Shown: positions 45,259 to 54,468, counted from the first letter of the stretch. The stretch is DNA of 64,000 bases from Swingsia samuiensis (GCF_006542355.1 NZ_CP038141.1:1866001-1930000); one strand, 5' to 3'. Notes: generated by a model from the sequence alone, not told the origin. Numbers and translations: made by a program.

Positions 45259-47343
45259 GTGAGATTAAATTCATTCAAGAGAAAAAATCTTAAGCTGGGC
45301 GTAAGTAGTTTAGCGCTGGCTGTCAGTATGATCTCTTTTAGCGCTCAAGCAGCAGGTTATAATGCGGGGTGGGGCTTTGATGAAGCTGGAATGAATCGAG
45401 CTGTTAAACCGGGGAATAATTTCTTTGAATATGCGAATGGGACATATTTGAAAAATTTGCAGATCCCTTCGGACATGAGCAGTTATGGCCCTTTCCGTAT
45501 TTTATATGAATTGTCTCTTGAGCGCCAAAAAGCGATATTGGAAGATGCTGAAAAACATACTTCTGAAAAACCAACAGATGATCTTTCAAAGATTGGTACA
45601 TTTTACGCCAGTTATCTTGATCAGGGTGCTGTAGACCGGTTGGGCGCGAAGCCTCTGGCGCATGATCTTGCGGCTATTCGGGCCGTTAAAACACCGACTG
45701 ATTTTGCAAAAGCCTTTGGATCTTCAGCGCATTCATTCGGTTTCAGCACGTTCCAGTTTGGTGTGGAACAGGACCAAAAAGATCCCTCTCGTTATATTTT
45801 AATGCTGGATCAAGGAATGAGTATTGGGGTGGAGGGAGGTTTAGAGCTTCCTGATATTAGTTATTATACAAACCCCAAATTGAGTGAAAAGAAAAAGGCG
45901 TATCAAGCTTATATTGCAAAGATACTTACGTTGGCAAAATGGCCAGATGCTGCACATAATGCACAGGCCATTGTTGATTTAGAAACGACTTTGGCAAAAG
46001 TGGAAGTGCCAAGGGATCAAACACGTGATCCGTTGAAGATGTATAATCCAATGTCGGTTGCGAAGTTAGGGAGCATTGCGCCTGATTTCGATTGGATGAG
46101 TTTTTTTGCAGCGGCAGGCTTACCTAAAGAAGGCTTATCTGAACGGCTGGTTGATGTAAGAGAGCCTCAGGGGATTGCAGCCATAGCGCGTGTTTTAAAA
46201 CATACAGATAATAATGTGTTACAGGCGTGGCTTGCTTTTCGTTTAGTGGATAATGCTGCTGGCTTCCTTTCACATGATTTTTCAGATGCCGCATTTGATT
46301 TCCATGGAAAAACGCTATCTGGGATTACGCAGCAATCACCGCGTTGGAAACGCGCTGTAAATGCGACAAATAGTTCGATGGGGTGGGCGTTAGGGAAAAT
46401 ATATGTATCCCGCTATTTCCCGCCATCTGCGCAAGAGCAGATCACCGCTCTTGTCCAAGAGGTGAAAGCATCCTTCCACGAAAGATTAACGCATAATACG
46501 TGGATGGATGAACCGACCCGTAAAGCAGCGCTAAATAAGCTGGATCATTTTGCTATTCAGGTTGGGTATCCCAAAAAATGGTGGGATTATAGCCATTATG
46601 TGGTGCAAAAAGGCGATGTATATGGCAATGCCATTCGAGGGATCGCGTTTAACTGGCAGCATGAGTTAACGAAGCTTGATCATCCAGTTGATCGTGATGA
46701 GTGGGATATGACACCACAAACGGTCAATGCCTATAATGATCCAACCATGAATGAAATTGTTTTCCCCGCAGCAATTTTACAGGCTCCTTTCTTTGATCCT
46801 AAAGGAGATATGGCGGTTAATTACGGTGCGATTGGTGGCGTGATTGGTCATGAAATGAGCCATGGTTTTGATGATCAAGGCCGTCATTATGATGAGCATG
46901 GGCGTTTGCATGATTGGTGGTCAAAAGCATCCAGTGATGCTTTTCAAAAACTGGCCGATCGTCTTGGAGCGCAATATGACGCTCAGGAACCTTTACCGGG
47001 TGTTCATGTGAACGGTAAAATGACGATGGGTGAAAACATCGCTGATTTGGGAGGGATGAACTTAGGTCTACAAGCCTATCGTGACTCGCTGCATGGAAAA
47101 CCAGAGACGACGGTTCATGGCTTAACAGGGGATCAGCGGGTATTTTTGGGATGGGCTCAGGTCTGGCGGGAGAAAGATCGTCCCGATGCGCTACGCCGAC
47201 AGATGCTCTCAAATGAACATGCTCCCGCTGTAACACGGGTTAATATACCAGCGCATAACATTGATGCATGGTATGATGCTTTTGGCGTAAAAGCGGGTGA
47301 TAAACTTTATCTCGCTCCTGATCAGCGCGTAAAAATCTGGTAA
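45259..47343 (+). CDS. M13 family zinc metallopeptidase (PepO-like)
   Basis: This 694-residue peptidase of the neprilysin family has a signal peptide (AVSMISFSAQA), the N-terminal M13 helical domain and the C-terminal catalytic domain with HEMSH (His531, Glu532, His535) and GENIADLGG (third zinc ligand Glu592). It probably degrades peptides in the periplasm. It starts with GTG at 45259; AGAGG is six bases upstream. The C-terminus DQRVKIW is the usual M13 end, where a substrate-binding Arg or Trp is typical. The ribosome binding site may be occluded by a hairpin. Confidence 0.95.
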   Translation: MRLNSFKRKNLKLGVSSLALAVSMISFSAQAAGYNAGWGFDEAGMNRAVKPGNNFFEYANGTYLKNLQIPSDMSSYGPFRILYELSLERQKAILEDAEKHTSEKPTDDLSKIGTFYASYLDQGAVDRLGAKPLAHDLAAIRAVKTPTDFAKAFGSSAHSFGFSTFQFGVEQDQKDPSRYILMLDQGMSIGVEGGLELPDISYYTNPKLSEKKKAYQAYIAKILTLAKWPDAAHNAQAIVDLETTLAKVEVPRDQTRDPLKMYNPMSVAKLGSIAPDFDWMSFFAAAGLPKEGLSERLVDVREPQGIAAIARVLKHTDNNVLQAWLAFRLVDNAAGFLSHDFSDAAFDFHGKTLSGITQQSPRWKRAVNATNSSMGWALGKIYVSRYFPPSAQEQITALVQEVKASFHERLTHNTWMDEPTRKAALNKLDHFAIQVGYPKKWWDYSHYVVQKGDVYGNAIRGIAFNWQHELTKLDHPVDRDEWDMTPQTVNAYNDPTMNEIVFPAAILQAPFFDPKGDMAVNYGAIGGVIGHEMSHGFDDQGRHYDEHGRLHDWWSKASSDAFQKLADRLGAQYDAQEPLPGVHVNGKMTMGENIADLGGMNLGLQAYRDSLHGKPETTVHGLTGDQRVFLGWAQVWREKDRPDALRRQMLSNEHAPAVTRVNIPAHNIDAWYDAFGVKAGDKLYLAPDQRVKIW

Positions 47344-47414
47344 GGACGTGACAAAAGGTGGCGTGGGGCTTACGAAGGCCTCACGTTTTTCATTTATTAA
47401 TTGGGTTTTTCATT

Positions 47415-48146
47415 ATGACACAAATGACAATTGGACATCTGTATACGTCTCTTCATGCAGGGTGTGCGAGTGCCGTAGCCCGTGTGCTTGAGGCTCATGA
47501 GGTGGACGTGGAGTTTGTTGATTTAGATGAAGAAGACGTAATTGATTCGATTAAACAAAAAGAAGTTGATGTTCTTGTTTCAGCCTGGTTCCCGCGAGAT
47601 GATAAATTGTCTCAGTTGAATACAAGGGTCATTGGAGATTTGTATCAACCTCAAGTCGTTTTTGCTGGTTTGTCAGATCTTCCTCCTGTGAAAGAAATCA
47701 CAGAGAAGAATGTTGAACGTATTATTGTTACCGATGATAGCCATGATGTTCTTCAAGAAGCATTGAAGAAATTACCATTGTTGGCGGAACTTCCACTTGA
47801 AGTTGTCGGAGAGGCAGCATTAATCGATCGTTTGAGAGATGCGCAGGAGAGTAATGAAAAAGTACTTGTAGTGGTAACGCAACCGCACGCTGTTTTTCAT
47901 ACGTCCTTATTAACCCCTGTGGCAGATCCAGACTTTTTATTAGGGAAAGAAATGTCCGCTCGCATCGTTATCCGCGAGGAGGTTGCCCGTCACGCTGATA
48001 GTGATCTTTTGGATGAACTTTCTGAGATGATGTTGGGTAATAAGGTGATGAGCGCTTTGGATTATATTATTGGGGTTGAAGGGCAAGATCCTGATGATGC
48101 TGCAGAGGCGTGGCAAAGAGGAAGACTAATTCCACGTGATGCTTAA
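47415..48146 (+). CDS. OpuAC-like substrate-binding-fold protein without signal peptide
   Basis: This 243-residue protein begins TIGHLYTSLHAGCASAVARVLE and has VLVSAWFPRDDK, resembling the aromatic box part of glycine-betaine-binding OpuAC proteins. No signal peptide is seen from the ATG at 47415, and the alternative GTG at 47358 adds only a short hydrophobic segment. It is acidic (many Asp/Glu). If truly cytosolic it may sense a ligand and not feed a transporter; no OpuA ATPase or permease is adjacent. The start has only a weak ribosome binding site. The assignment rests on fold-level similarity. Confidence 0.55.
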   Translation: MTQMTIGHLYTSLHAGCASAVARVLEAHEVDVEFVDLDEEDVIDSIKQKEVDVLVSAWFPRDDKLSQLNTRVIGDLYQPQVVFAGLSDLPPVKEITEKNVERIIVTDDSHDVLQEALKKLPLLAELPLEVVGEAALIDRLRDAQESNEKVLVVVTQPHAVFHTSLLTPVADPDFLLGKEMSARIVIREEVARHADSDLLDELSEMMLGNKVMSALDYIIGVEGQDPDDAAEAWQRGRLIPRDA

Positions 48147-48202
48147 AAGAAAATAGACCTTTTTGTGTGTATTGTTTTAGAAAATTGATGGGGAGAGGGA
48201 AA

Positions 48203-48874
48203 ATGAAAAAAAATATATCTTCAGGTTTAGTGGCTGGTGCTTTCTTTTTCTTAGCAGGCTGTGCAACCGAATCTTCTCGCTCTGTGGAGGTGCCACAGGT
48301 TGCTTCAGTAAACAGCGTTTATACCGGGGTTCGCCAACCTGTTTCTATCGGACAGTTTGATAATCGCTCAACATATATGCGCGGCATATTTTCTGGTGGA
48401 ACAGATACATTAGGAAGCCAAGCCAAAACACTTTTGGAAACTGATCTACAGCAAACGAACCATTTTGATGTATTGGATCGGGATAATTTGGCCCAGCTTA
48501 CTCAAGAAAATGGCTTCTCGCATACGAAGGCTCAAATCCACGGAGCTCGGTATGTTATTACCGGTGATGTAACAGAATTTGGCCGTAAAGAAGTAGGAGA
48601 CCAAGAGTTATTCGGTCTTTTAGGGCGCGGAAAAGCTCAGGTCGCTTATGCCAAGGTTAATTTGAACATTGTTGATACGGCTACGTCTTCGGTTGTTTAT
48701 TCAACGCAAGGGGCAGGTGAGTACCAGTTATCAAATCGAGAAGTTGTAGGGTTTGGTGGCTTTTCTACTTACGATTCAACATTGAATGGAAAAGTACTGG
48801 ATTTAGCTATTCGTGAAGCCGTTAATCATCTGGTGAAAGCCATTGATGGTGGTGCTTGGACACCTTCTCGATGA
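48203..48874 (+). CDS. CsgG/HfaB-family lipoprotein
   Basis: The 223-residue lipoprotein has a lipobox (FFLAGC) and a CsgG-like domain with IGQFDNRSTYMRG, KTLLETDLQQTNHFDVLDRDNL and ARYVITGDVTEFG. CsgG forms the curli export pore; HfaB and related proteins act in holdfast anchoring or other envelope assembly. No curli subunit genes are present, so its role lies with the next two lipoproteins. The ATG at 48203 is preceded by a strong GAGAGGG. Its stop overlaps the next gene's ATG. Confidence 0.88.
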   Translation: MKKNISSGLVAGAFFFLAGCATESSRSVEVPQVASVNSVYTGVRQPVSIGQFDNRSTYMRGIFSGGTDTLGSQAKTLLETDLQQTNHFDVLDRDNLAQLTQENGFSHTKAQIHGARYVITGDVTEFGRKEVGDQELFGLLGRGKAQVAYAKVNLNIVDTATSSVVYSTQGAGEYQLSNREVVGFGGFSTYDSTLNGKVLDLAIREAVNHLVKAIDGGAWTPSR

Positions 48875-49296
48875 AAATGTGTGCATTTAAATATCTCTTT
48901 TTCCCGTATTTCCTTATTGCGGGGTTAGTTTCTTTAACGGGGTGTTCTGGAGGGGAGCGCCCTTTGTATTATTGGGGGGATTATCAGAAACAACTTTATT
49001 CATACTTTGAGAAAAAGACCTCTCCTGAAGAACAGATTATTGATTTGGAAAAAAACATTCAAAAAGCTCAGAGTAAAAATTTGAGTTTACCTCCAGGGTA
49101 TTATGCTCATTTGGGATTGTTATATTCTGAGACAGGGCAATACGAAAAAGCTCAAACAGCTTTTTTAACGGAAGAGAAGATTTTTCCAGAATCAAAAACA
49201 TATATGGATTTTCTGTTAAAATCCTCTGCAAATCTGCCTCTATCGACCCAACCATCCGGGGCAAAAACACCTTCCTCTTTAAAGAGCGGGAGTTAA
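48871..49296 (+). CDS. DUF4810 lipoprotein
   Basis: The 141-residue lipoprotein has the lipobox LTGC and the DUF4810 pattern LYYWGDYQKQLY, EEQIIDLEKNIQKA and PPGYYAHLGLLYSETGQ. The last element is TPR-like. The family is found as the middle member of a lipoprotein triad with CsgG and DUF799. The ATG at 48871 overlaps the stop of the CsgG-like gene as ATGA. Its specific role is unknown. Confidence 0.85.
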   Translation: MKMCAFKYLFFPYFLIAGLVSLTGCSGGERPLYYWGDYQKQLYSYFEKKTSPEEQIIDLEKNIQKAQSKNLSLPPGYYAHLGLLYSETGQYEKAQTAFLTEEKIFPESKTYMDFLLKSSANLPLSTQPSGAKTPSSLKSGS

Positions 49297-49300
49297 AACT

Positions 49301-49921
49301 TTGCGAAAACTAAATGGCTTTTTGTTACTTAGTGCTTTTCTGTCTGGATGCGCTGGGCAGGCTCCTTATGATTATACGGCCTATCATAGGAGCAATCCTT
49401 CATCGATTTTGATTATGCCTCCTGTTAATCATACCGTCGATATTAAAGCGCCTTATGGTGTGATGTCTCAGTTGAGCATGCCTTTAGCGGAAGCAGGATA
49501 TTATGTATTTCCTGTGAGCGTTGTAGATGAGACGTTTAAGCGTAATGGTGTTACCACCCCGGATGATGCAGCCGGGATCCCGTATCAAAAATTACGTCAA
49601 ATCTATGGAGCAGATGCCGCTTTATACACCTCAGTTGAGCGATATGGTACTTCTTACATGGTCGTTGCAAGTAATACGACTGTTGCGCTTAATGCACGGT
49701 TGGTTGATCTGCGGAATGGTGTAACGATTTGGGAAGGGAGCAGTAACTTCATTAATGAGAATAATGGTTTAATAGGGGCTCTTTTAAATCAAATTATTTC
49801 ATCAGCCTCGGATGCTTCTTTTCCTGTCGCAGGTGCTGCAGCGAATCAATTGTTAGATGCCCATTCGGATAGAGGTATTTTGTTAGGGCCGAGGGCTCCT
49901 AATTATGGTCAACAAAAGTAA
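49301..49921 (+). CDS. DUF799 (GNA1162-like) lipoprotein
   Basis: The 206-residue lipoprotein starts with TTG at 49301, eight bases after GGGAG. The lipobox is LSGC. The motifs SSILIMPPVNHTVDIKAPYGV, LRQIYGADAALYTSVERYG and LVDLRNGVTIWEG match the DUF799/GNA1162 family. GNA1162 is a neisserial outer-membrane lipoprotein and vaccine antigen. The gene is the third member of the triad, and a 17-bp inverted repeat follows it. Confidence 0.85.
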   Translation: MRKLNGFLLLSAFLSGCAGQAPYDYTAYHRSNPSSILIMPPVNHTVDIKAPYGVMSQLSMPLAEAGYYVFPVSVVDETFKRNGVTTPDDAAGIPYQKLRQIYGADAALYTSVERYGTSYMVVASNTTVALNARLVDLRNGVTIWEGSSNFINENNGLIGALLNQIISSASDASFPVAGAAANQLLDAHSDRGILLGPRAPNYGQQK

Positions 49922-49964
49922 AATCAACTTTTTTTCTGTTTAAAAATGAAAAAAAGTTGATTTT
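49920..49964. terminator. 17-bp perfect inverted repeat after the lipoprotein triad
   Basis: The arm at 49920-49936 (beginning AAAATCAACTT) is perfectly complementary to the arm at 49948-49964 (ending AGTTGATTTT), with an 11-base spacer. The inner stem is a seven-base T:A run, so the stem is AT-rich. It begins at the last base of the TAA stop. A terminator is the simplest reading. Confidence 0.6.
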
Positions 49965-50016
49965 ATATTGGTTAATATTTGCCGCATAGAATGACTTAAG
50001 CAACACTGGGTATTTT

Positions 50017-51465
50017 ATGCGTCATTTTCAACGATATTCTTTATTTGTATCAGCCTGTGCCTTTGTATCGTGTATCGGGTACCAGCCTGTATTTGCACAG
50101 GTTATGGATAGGAATATTGGTAGTGCACCAAGTATCTTGGTGGAAACTCCATTGACACATAGCGCTCCATGGAAAACGAGTGTTCCTGCGTTTTCTACGC
50201 CTGAAGAAATCTATTCCAATCCACTGTCGATTTGGCTTCGTGCAAGAGGAATAAATTTTCTTCTTGATAATACAAATGAATTTGCGGGCGCTATCACTTC
50301 CCCCACAAAAGGGAATACGCCGGGTTTTGAAAATTATAACCAAGGGGCAAGTGATGCTGGGCAATATGCTATGCAGCTTGATCTTAACTGGGAAAAATTA
50401 GCGGGTTTGCGTGGTTTTGCAACTCATATGATTACAGTGGGTCGTTACGGAACAACCGCTAACAGAATGTTTGGGGATTGGTTAAACCACGCATCAGAAG
50501 ATTATGGCGGTGGTGGGAACGTTGTCGTTCACTTGGTATATATGTACGGAGAAGAGACTTTATTGGGTGGTCGTCTGGCGATTGCTGCTGGACGAATGGC
50601 TGAAATCTCCGATTTTGCAGCAAGTTCATTATTTTGTAACTTTCAAAATGGAAGTATGTGCGGGCGCCCTAAAGGTATAACAGACACGAATTACGCAGCA
50701 GGTTACCCAGCTTCAACGTGGGGGTTTCGTGTTCGTGGGCGTCCTGCACGGTCGCTTTATATTCAAACTGGTGTTTATCCGATTGAAAATGGCATTTATC
50801 AAAACTATCAACATAGAACAGGATTTAAATTTAATGGTGCGAATATTATTGGTTACACAGCACCATTGGAAGTAGGGTTTGAGCCTGTTTTAGGGCACGG
50901 TACTTTACCCGGGCATTATAAGTTTGGAGCGCAGCTTTTCAGCACTCCTCAAAGTGATAATTTTTATGATGAGGCAGGAATGCCTTATGTTTTAACAAAA
51001 GACAAACAAAAACAACACAGTGCATCTTGGTCAACGTGGGGAATGTTTGACCAAAGAATTATACATTATCGTGCAAAAGATTCAGGTTTAACGGCGCTTA
51101 CTGGTGTGATCTATAATGATCCGCAGACATCTCTTCGAAAATATGAAGTTTATGCTGCGCTTATCAATCGTGGATTTATAGAATCAAGACCTTATGACAG
51201 CCTTAATCTATCATTTACATATACGAAAATAGCGAGTGGAGTGACGCGCTCAGAAGGGTATTTTTTAACAAAGGGAGAAAAATTACCAAACCATGCAACG
51301 GGTGTTCAACGCGATGCCATGGTTTTAGAGTTGAACTATGCTATTCACGTCATGCGAGGGGTTATTTTTACGCCACTATTTGAGTATTATATAAACCCGA
51401 ATGCGCAGAATAATTTAAAAGATGCGGCATTGTTAGGCTTTAAAAGTCATATTCAGTTTATGTAA
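50017..51465 (+). CDS. OprB-family carbohydrate porin
   Basis: This 482-residue outer-membrane protein has a signal peptide (about 1-27, ending FAQV) and the OprB-type pattern: WLRARGINFLLDNTNEFAGA at the start of the barrel, QLDLNWEKLAGLRGFATHMITVGRYG, GRMAEISDFAASSLFCNFQNGSMCG with the two Cys, and FRVRGRPARSLYIQTGVY. It ends with aromatic-type residues FM. OprB porins are glucose-inducible or sugar-selective; several copies are usual in acetic acid bacteria. It is followed by an unknown periplasmic gene. Confidence 0.93.
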   Translation: MRHFQRYSLFVSACAFVSCIGYQPVFAQVMDRNIGSAPSILVETPLTHSAPWKTSVPAFSTPEEIYSNPLSIWLRARGINFLLDNTNEFAGAITSPTKGNTPGFENYNQGASDAGQYAMQLDLNWEKLAGLRGFATHMITVGRYGTTANRMFGDWLNHASEDYGGGGNVVVHLVYMYGEETLLGGRLAIAAGRMAEISDFAASSLFCNFQNGSMCGRPKGITDTNYAAGYPASTWGFRVRGRPARSLYIQTGVYPIENGIYQNYQHRTGFKFNGANIIGYTAPLEVGFEPVLGHGTLPGHYKFGAQLFSTPQSDNFYDEAGMPYVLTKDKQKQHSASWSTWGMFDQRIIHYRAKDSGLTALTGVIYNDPQTSLRKYEVYAALINRGFIESRPYDSLNLSFTYTKIASGVTRSEGYFLTKGEKLPNHATGVQRDAMVLELNYAIHVMRGVIFTPLFEYYINPNAQNNLKDAALLGFKSHIQFM

Positions 51466-51505
51466 ATATGTTTCGAAAATAGAATTAGATTGTAAATGGG
51501 ATGGT

Positions 51506-52243
51506 ATGAAACGACTTTATAAAGGGGCTTTGTTGATTGCAGCTTTGTCTTTTGCAAATGGCTCGTTTGCAAAAGATGAGGTTATTAATGTGGTTGGGGA
51601 TAGGGCTATAAAAGTAGCCCAATATAGCGATATTGAGCATGTTTATGAAAAGTTTAATCAATTTCCGTTAAAAGATCGCGTAGGATTCTCTTTGCGGTTT
51701 ATTGGTGACTTATTACCAAACCACGATATCCCTTCATTAGCCGATTTGGTTATTCATAGTCGCCATGGAGATATCCCATTATTTTTAGGAAAAGATAGAG
51801 ACTTACATTTCCCTCGGAGTGCGGAGTTAAAACAAGAGAACCCACCTATTTTACAGAAAAAATACATTCATAATCGAGTTCGTATGGAACTTTCGATGGT
51901 AATAAAAAAGGCAGATATAAAAGAGTTCAGTGGTGCTGAAGCTAGGCGGTGGCTTGGGCAGGTTGATAATTGCATAGAAGATGTAACGGGCGTGGTTTTT
52001 TCTTGGTTTATGCCAGATGCTCATTACTTTAAAATAGATCTTGCCCCTAATTCTCAGCTTATTGCTCAAACTCAAGGGAAAACTCAAACGTTAGATGAAA
52101 ACCGCAGTTTAGAACCCATAACGGTTTCTTTACGTCCACAATCATACCCTAAAGAGACAATCTTTTATTCGAACAAACCCTTCCGGCGGATAAGAGTGAA
52201 AATTCCAGGAGATGCGTACGTTACTTTTATTCCTCAAGAGTGA
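51506..52243 (+). CDS. Unknown exported protein after the porin gene
   Basis: This 245-residue protein has a signal peptide (ALLIAALSFANGSFA) and a soluble mature part without a recognised domain. Visible points are RVGFSLRFIGDLLP, the paired basic segment KYIHNRVRMELSMVIKK, a single Cys near residue 154, and a beta-rich C-terminus ending RRIRVKIPGDAYVTFIPQE. The gene follows oprB by 40 bases and probably shares its transcript, so it may assist sugar uptake or barrel function. That association is inference. Confidence 0.6.
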   Translation: MKRLYKGALLIAALSFANGSFAKDEVINVVGDRAIKVAQYSDIEHVYEKFNQFPLKDRVGFSLRFIGDLLPNHDIPSLADLVIHSRHGDIPLFLGKDRDLHFPRSAELKQENPPILQKKYIHNRVRMELSMVIKKADIKEFSGAEARRWLGQVDNCIEDVTGVVFSWFMPDAHYFKIDLAPNSQLIAQTQGKTQTLDENRSLEPITVSLRPQSYPKETIFYSNKPFRRIRVKIPGDAYVTFIPQE

Positions 52244-52313
52244 GTGAGGGTTTGACAGATTGGGTAGGAGCTAGCATCAAACAAAAGATTTTTTTAGGGT
52301 ATTAGGGATATCC

Positions 52314-53258
52314 ATGTCAGTTCATGCTTTTGTTTTTCCAGGTCAGGGTAGTCAATCTGTTGGAATGGGAAAATCTCTTTATGAGACGTTCTCTGCCTCA
52401 CGAGCTGTTTTTCAGGAAGTTGATGATGCTCTAGGTCAACATCTTTCAAAGCTGATGTTTGAAGGAGATGCAGACGAGCTTACAAAAACAGAAAATACAC
52501 AACCTGCCTTATTTGCCGTTTCTTTAGCCGTTGTGAGAGCGCTTGAAACAGAAGGTGGCTTCTCTTTACGAGAAAAAGCTCGCTTAGTAGCGGGTCACTC
52601 CTTGGGGGAGTACTCAGCATTAGCATCGGTAGGTACTTTAGGGGTTGCTGAAGGGGCGCGGTTACTGCGTTTGCGAGGGCAAGCGATGCAAAGAGCTGTT
52701 CCTGCGGGAGAAGGTGGGATGGCTGCTCTTTTGGGCGTAGATGCGGAGCAAGCTAAACTCATCTGTGAAGAAGCGGCTCAAGGACAGGTTTTAGAAATAG
52801 CGAACGATAATGGCGGGGGACAAATCGTTATTTCTGGGCAGATGGCTGCGATTGATCGTGCCGTTCAGCTTGCTAAAGATAAAGGAATCAAAAGAGCGCT
52901 AAAGCTTCCTGTGTCAGCGCCGTTCCACTCGTCGTTAATGGCACCTGCTGCACGGGAAATGGAAGAGGCTCTTGCTCAAGCAAAGCTAAAGAATCCAGAA
53001 GTTCCAGTCGTTGCGAATGTTACGGCACTCAAAGTAACAGACTTTAATACAATTCGTGAGTTATTGGTTCAGCAGGTGACAGGAAGCGTACGTTGGCGTG
53101 AAAGCGTTATGGCCATGGTTGAAGATGGTGTTGAGAAGATGCATGAGCTCGGTTCTGGGAAAGTGTTATCTGGTCTAGCTCGGCGTATTGCTCCTGATGT
53201 GGCGGTAGATAATGCAGGCAATCCAGCTGAATTAGAAGCTTTGTTGAAGGCACTTTAA
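52314..53258 (+). CDS. fabD: Malonyl-CoA-ACP transacylase
   Basis: FabD transfers malonyl from CoA to acyl carrier protein for fatty acid synthesis. Ser96 lies in the GHSLGEYSA elbow, Arg121 binds the malonyl carboxylate, and His205 (APFHSSLM) is the base. The GQGSQ motif is at the N-terminus. The length of 314 residues is normal. It heads the fabD-fabG-acpP-fabF-mltG cluster. Confidence 0.97.
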   Translation: MSVHAFVFPGQGSQSVGMGKSLYETFSASRAVFQEVDDALGQHLSKLMFEGDADELTKTENTQPALFAVSLAVVRALETEGGFSLREKARLVAGHSLGEYSALASVGTLGVAEGARLLRLRGQAMQRAVPAGEGGMAALLGVDAEQAKLICEEAAQGQVLEIANDNGGGQIVISGQMAAIDRAVQLAKDKGIKRALKLPVSAPFHSSLMAPAAREMEEALAQAKLKNPEVPVVANVTALKVTDFNTIRELLVQQVTGSVRWRESVMAMVEDGVEKMHELGSGKVLSGLARRIAPDVAVDNAGNPAELEALLKAL

Positions 53259-53266
53259 GGAATAAA

Positions 53267-54010
53267 ATGATGTTCTCTCTTTCTGGTAAATTAGCATTAG
53301 TAACAGGCGCGTCTGGAGGAATAGGCGCAGCAATTGTTCGGCATTTACATGCTCAAGGTGCTACGGTTGTTTTGAGTGGTACGCGTGAAAGTGCGTTAAA
53401 AGAGTTAGCGGATAGTTTAGGTGAACGTGTTCACATCGCTGTAGCTAATCTTTCAGATGCTTCTGAAGCGGATGGATTGGTCGCTAAAGCTGAAGAAATT
53501 GCGGGTATGCCTTTAGACATTCTTGTAAACAACGCTGGTTTGACGCGCGATACCCTTGCTATCCGCATGAAAGACAGTGACTGGTCTCAAGTGATGACAG
53601 TTGATTTAGAGAGTCCGTTCCGTCTCGCACGTTCTGCCTTAAAAGGAATGCTCCGTCGCCGTTCAGGGCGAATTATTTCAATTGCTTCTGTTGTCGGCAC
53701 GACAGGAAATGCGGGGCAGGCGAATTACGCAGCTGCTAAAGCTGGAATCGTGGGCATGAGTAAATCTCTTGCTCAAGAAGCGGGGCCTAGAGGGGTTACC
53801 GTGAATGTCGTAGCGCCTGGTTTTATTGAAACACCAATGACGGATGTTTTGCCAGAAAATATCAAAGAAAAGCTGGTAGGCTCTATACCTCTTGGTCGAA
53901 TGGGGAACCCAGAAGACGTAGCTTCAGCCGTGGTTTATTTGTCTTCTGAAGAAGCTGGATGGGTTACAGGAACGACGTTGCATGTGAATGGCGGAATGGC
54001 CATGGTGTAA
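53267..54010 (+). CDS. fabG: 3-oxoacyl-ACP reductase
   Basis: FabG reduces 3-ketoacyl-ACP with NADPH. The Rossmann motif TGASGGIG (13-20), NNAG, and the catalytic Ser141, Tyr154 and Lys158 (YAAAK) are all present. The protein has 247 residues. AAGGA lies five to eight bases ahead of two adjacent ATG codons, so initiation may be at either; I use the first. The next gene, acpP, is separated by 211 bases that include a strong hairpin. Confidence 0.96.
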   Translation: MMFSLSGKLALVTGASGGIGAAIVRHLHAQGATVVLSGTRESALKELADSLGERVHIAVANLSDASEADGLVAKAEEIAGMPLDILVNNAGLTRDTLAIRMKDSDWSQVMTVDLESPFRLARSALKGMLRRRSGRIISIASVVGTTGNAGQANYAAAKAGIVGMSKSLAQEAGPRGVTVNVVAPGFIETPMTDVLPENIKEKLVGSIPLGRMGNPEDVASAVVYLSSEEAGWVTGTTLHVNGGMAMV

Positions 54011-54096
54011 TGTTTAATAGTCAAGACTTGGCGTTTTAGGTAAAATTGTGCTAAGCGCCCCGTGCTTTGCTTGGCTGATGAATGTTTGATGTCTCC

Positions 54097-54141
54097 TTCG
54101 GTCGGCAGCAGCATTTCTCTGGAGAGAAATAGCCGACCGAA
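54097..54141 (+). repeat. Two-tier hairpin between fabG and acpP
   Basis: TTCGGTCGGC (54097-54106) pairs perfectly with GCCGACCGAA (54132-54141). Inside, ATTTCTC (54113-54119) pairs with GAGAAAT (54124-54130). An asymmetric bulge separates the two stems. No T run follows. It lies in a 211-base gap and could act in mRNA processing or in setting high acpP expression. Confidence 0.65.
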
Positions 54142-54221
54142 AATGGTTTGCAAAAGACCATCAAACTGGTAGGCAGCAGTTTAGTTTTACAACGCCCACT
54201 ATGGGCAAAAGGAATGAACAG

Positions 54222-54461
54222 ATGAGCGACATTGCTGATAAGGTGAAGAAAATCGTAGTTGAACACCTCGGCGTTGACGAAAGCAAGGTTACACCAGATG
54301 CATCATTTATCGATGATCTAGGTGCAGACAGCCTTGATACAGTTGAGTTGGTAATGGCTTTTGAAGAAGCTTTTTCTGTTGAAATTCCTGAAGATGCAGC
54401 AGAAAAAATTGCCACAGTAAAAGATGCTATTGATTATATCGAAAAACAAAAAGCTGCTTAA
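54222..54461 (+). CDS. acpP: Acyl carrier protein
   Basis: ACP carries growing acyl chains on a phosphopantetheine arm. The acidic 79-residue protein has Ser37 in the canonical [10 protein letters not shown] attachment site. The ATG at 54222 is eight bases after AGGA; the frame open to 54201 would add a basic tail that the family lacks. A strong terminator follows. Confidence 0.97.
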   Translation: MSDIADKVKKIVVEHLGVDESKVTPDASFIDDLGADSLDTVELVMAFEEAFSVEIPEDAAEKIATVKDAIDYIEKQKAA

Positions 54462-54468
54462 AGAATGA

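Noticed and set aside
46817-47236. 139-codon His-rich minus-strand frame inside the M13 peptidase gene
   Set aside because: It is antisense to the zinc-binding region; the His and Asn runs are mirror products of the peptidase codons.
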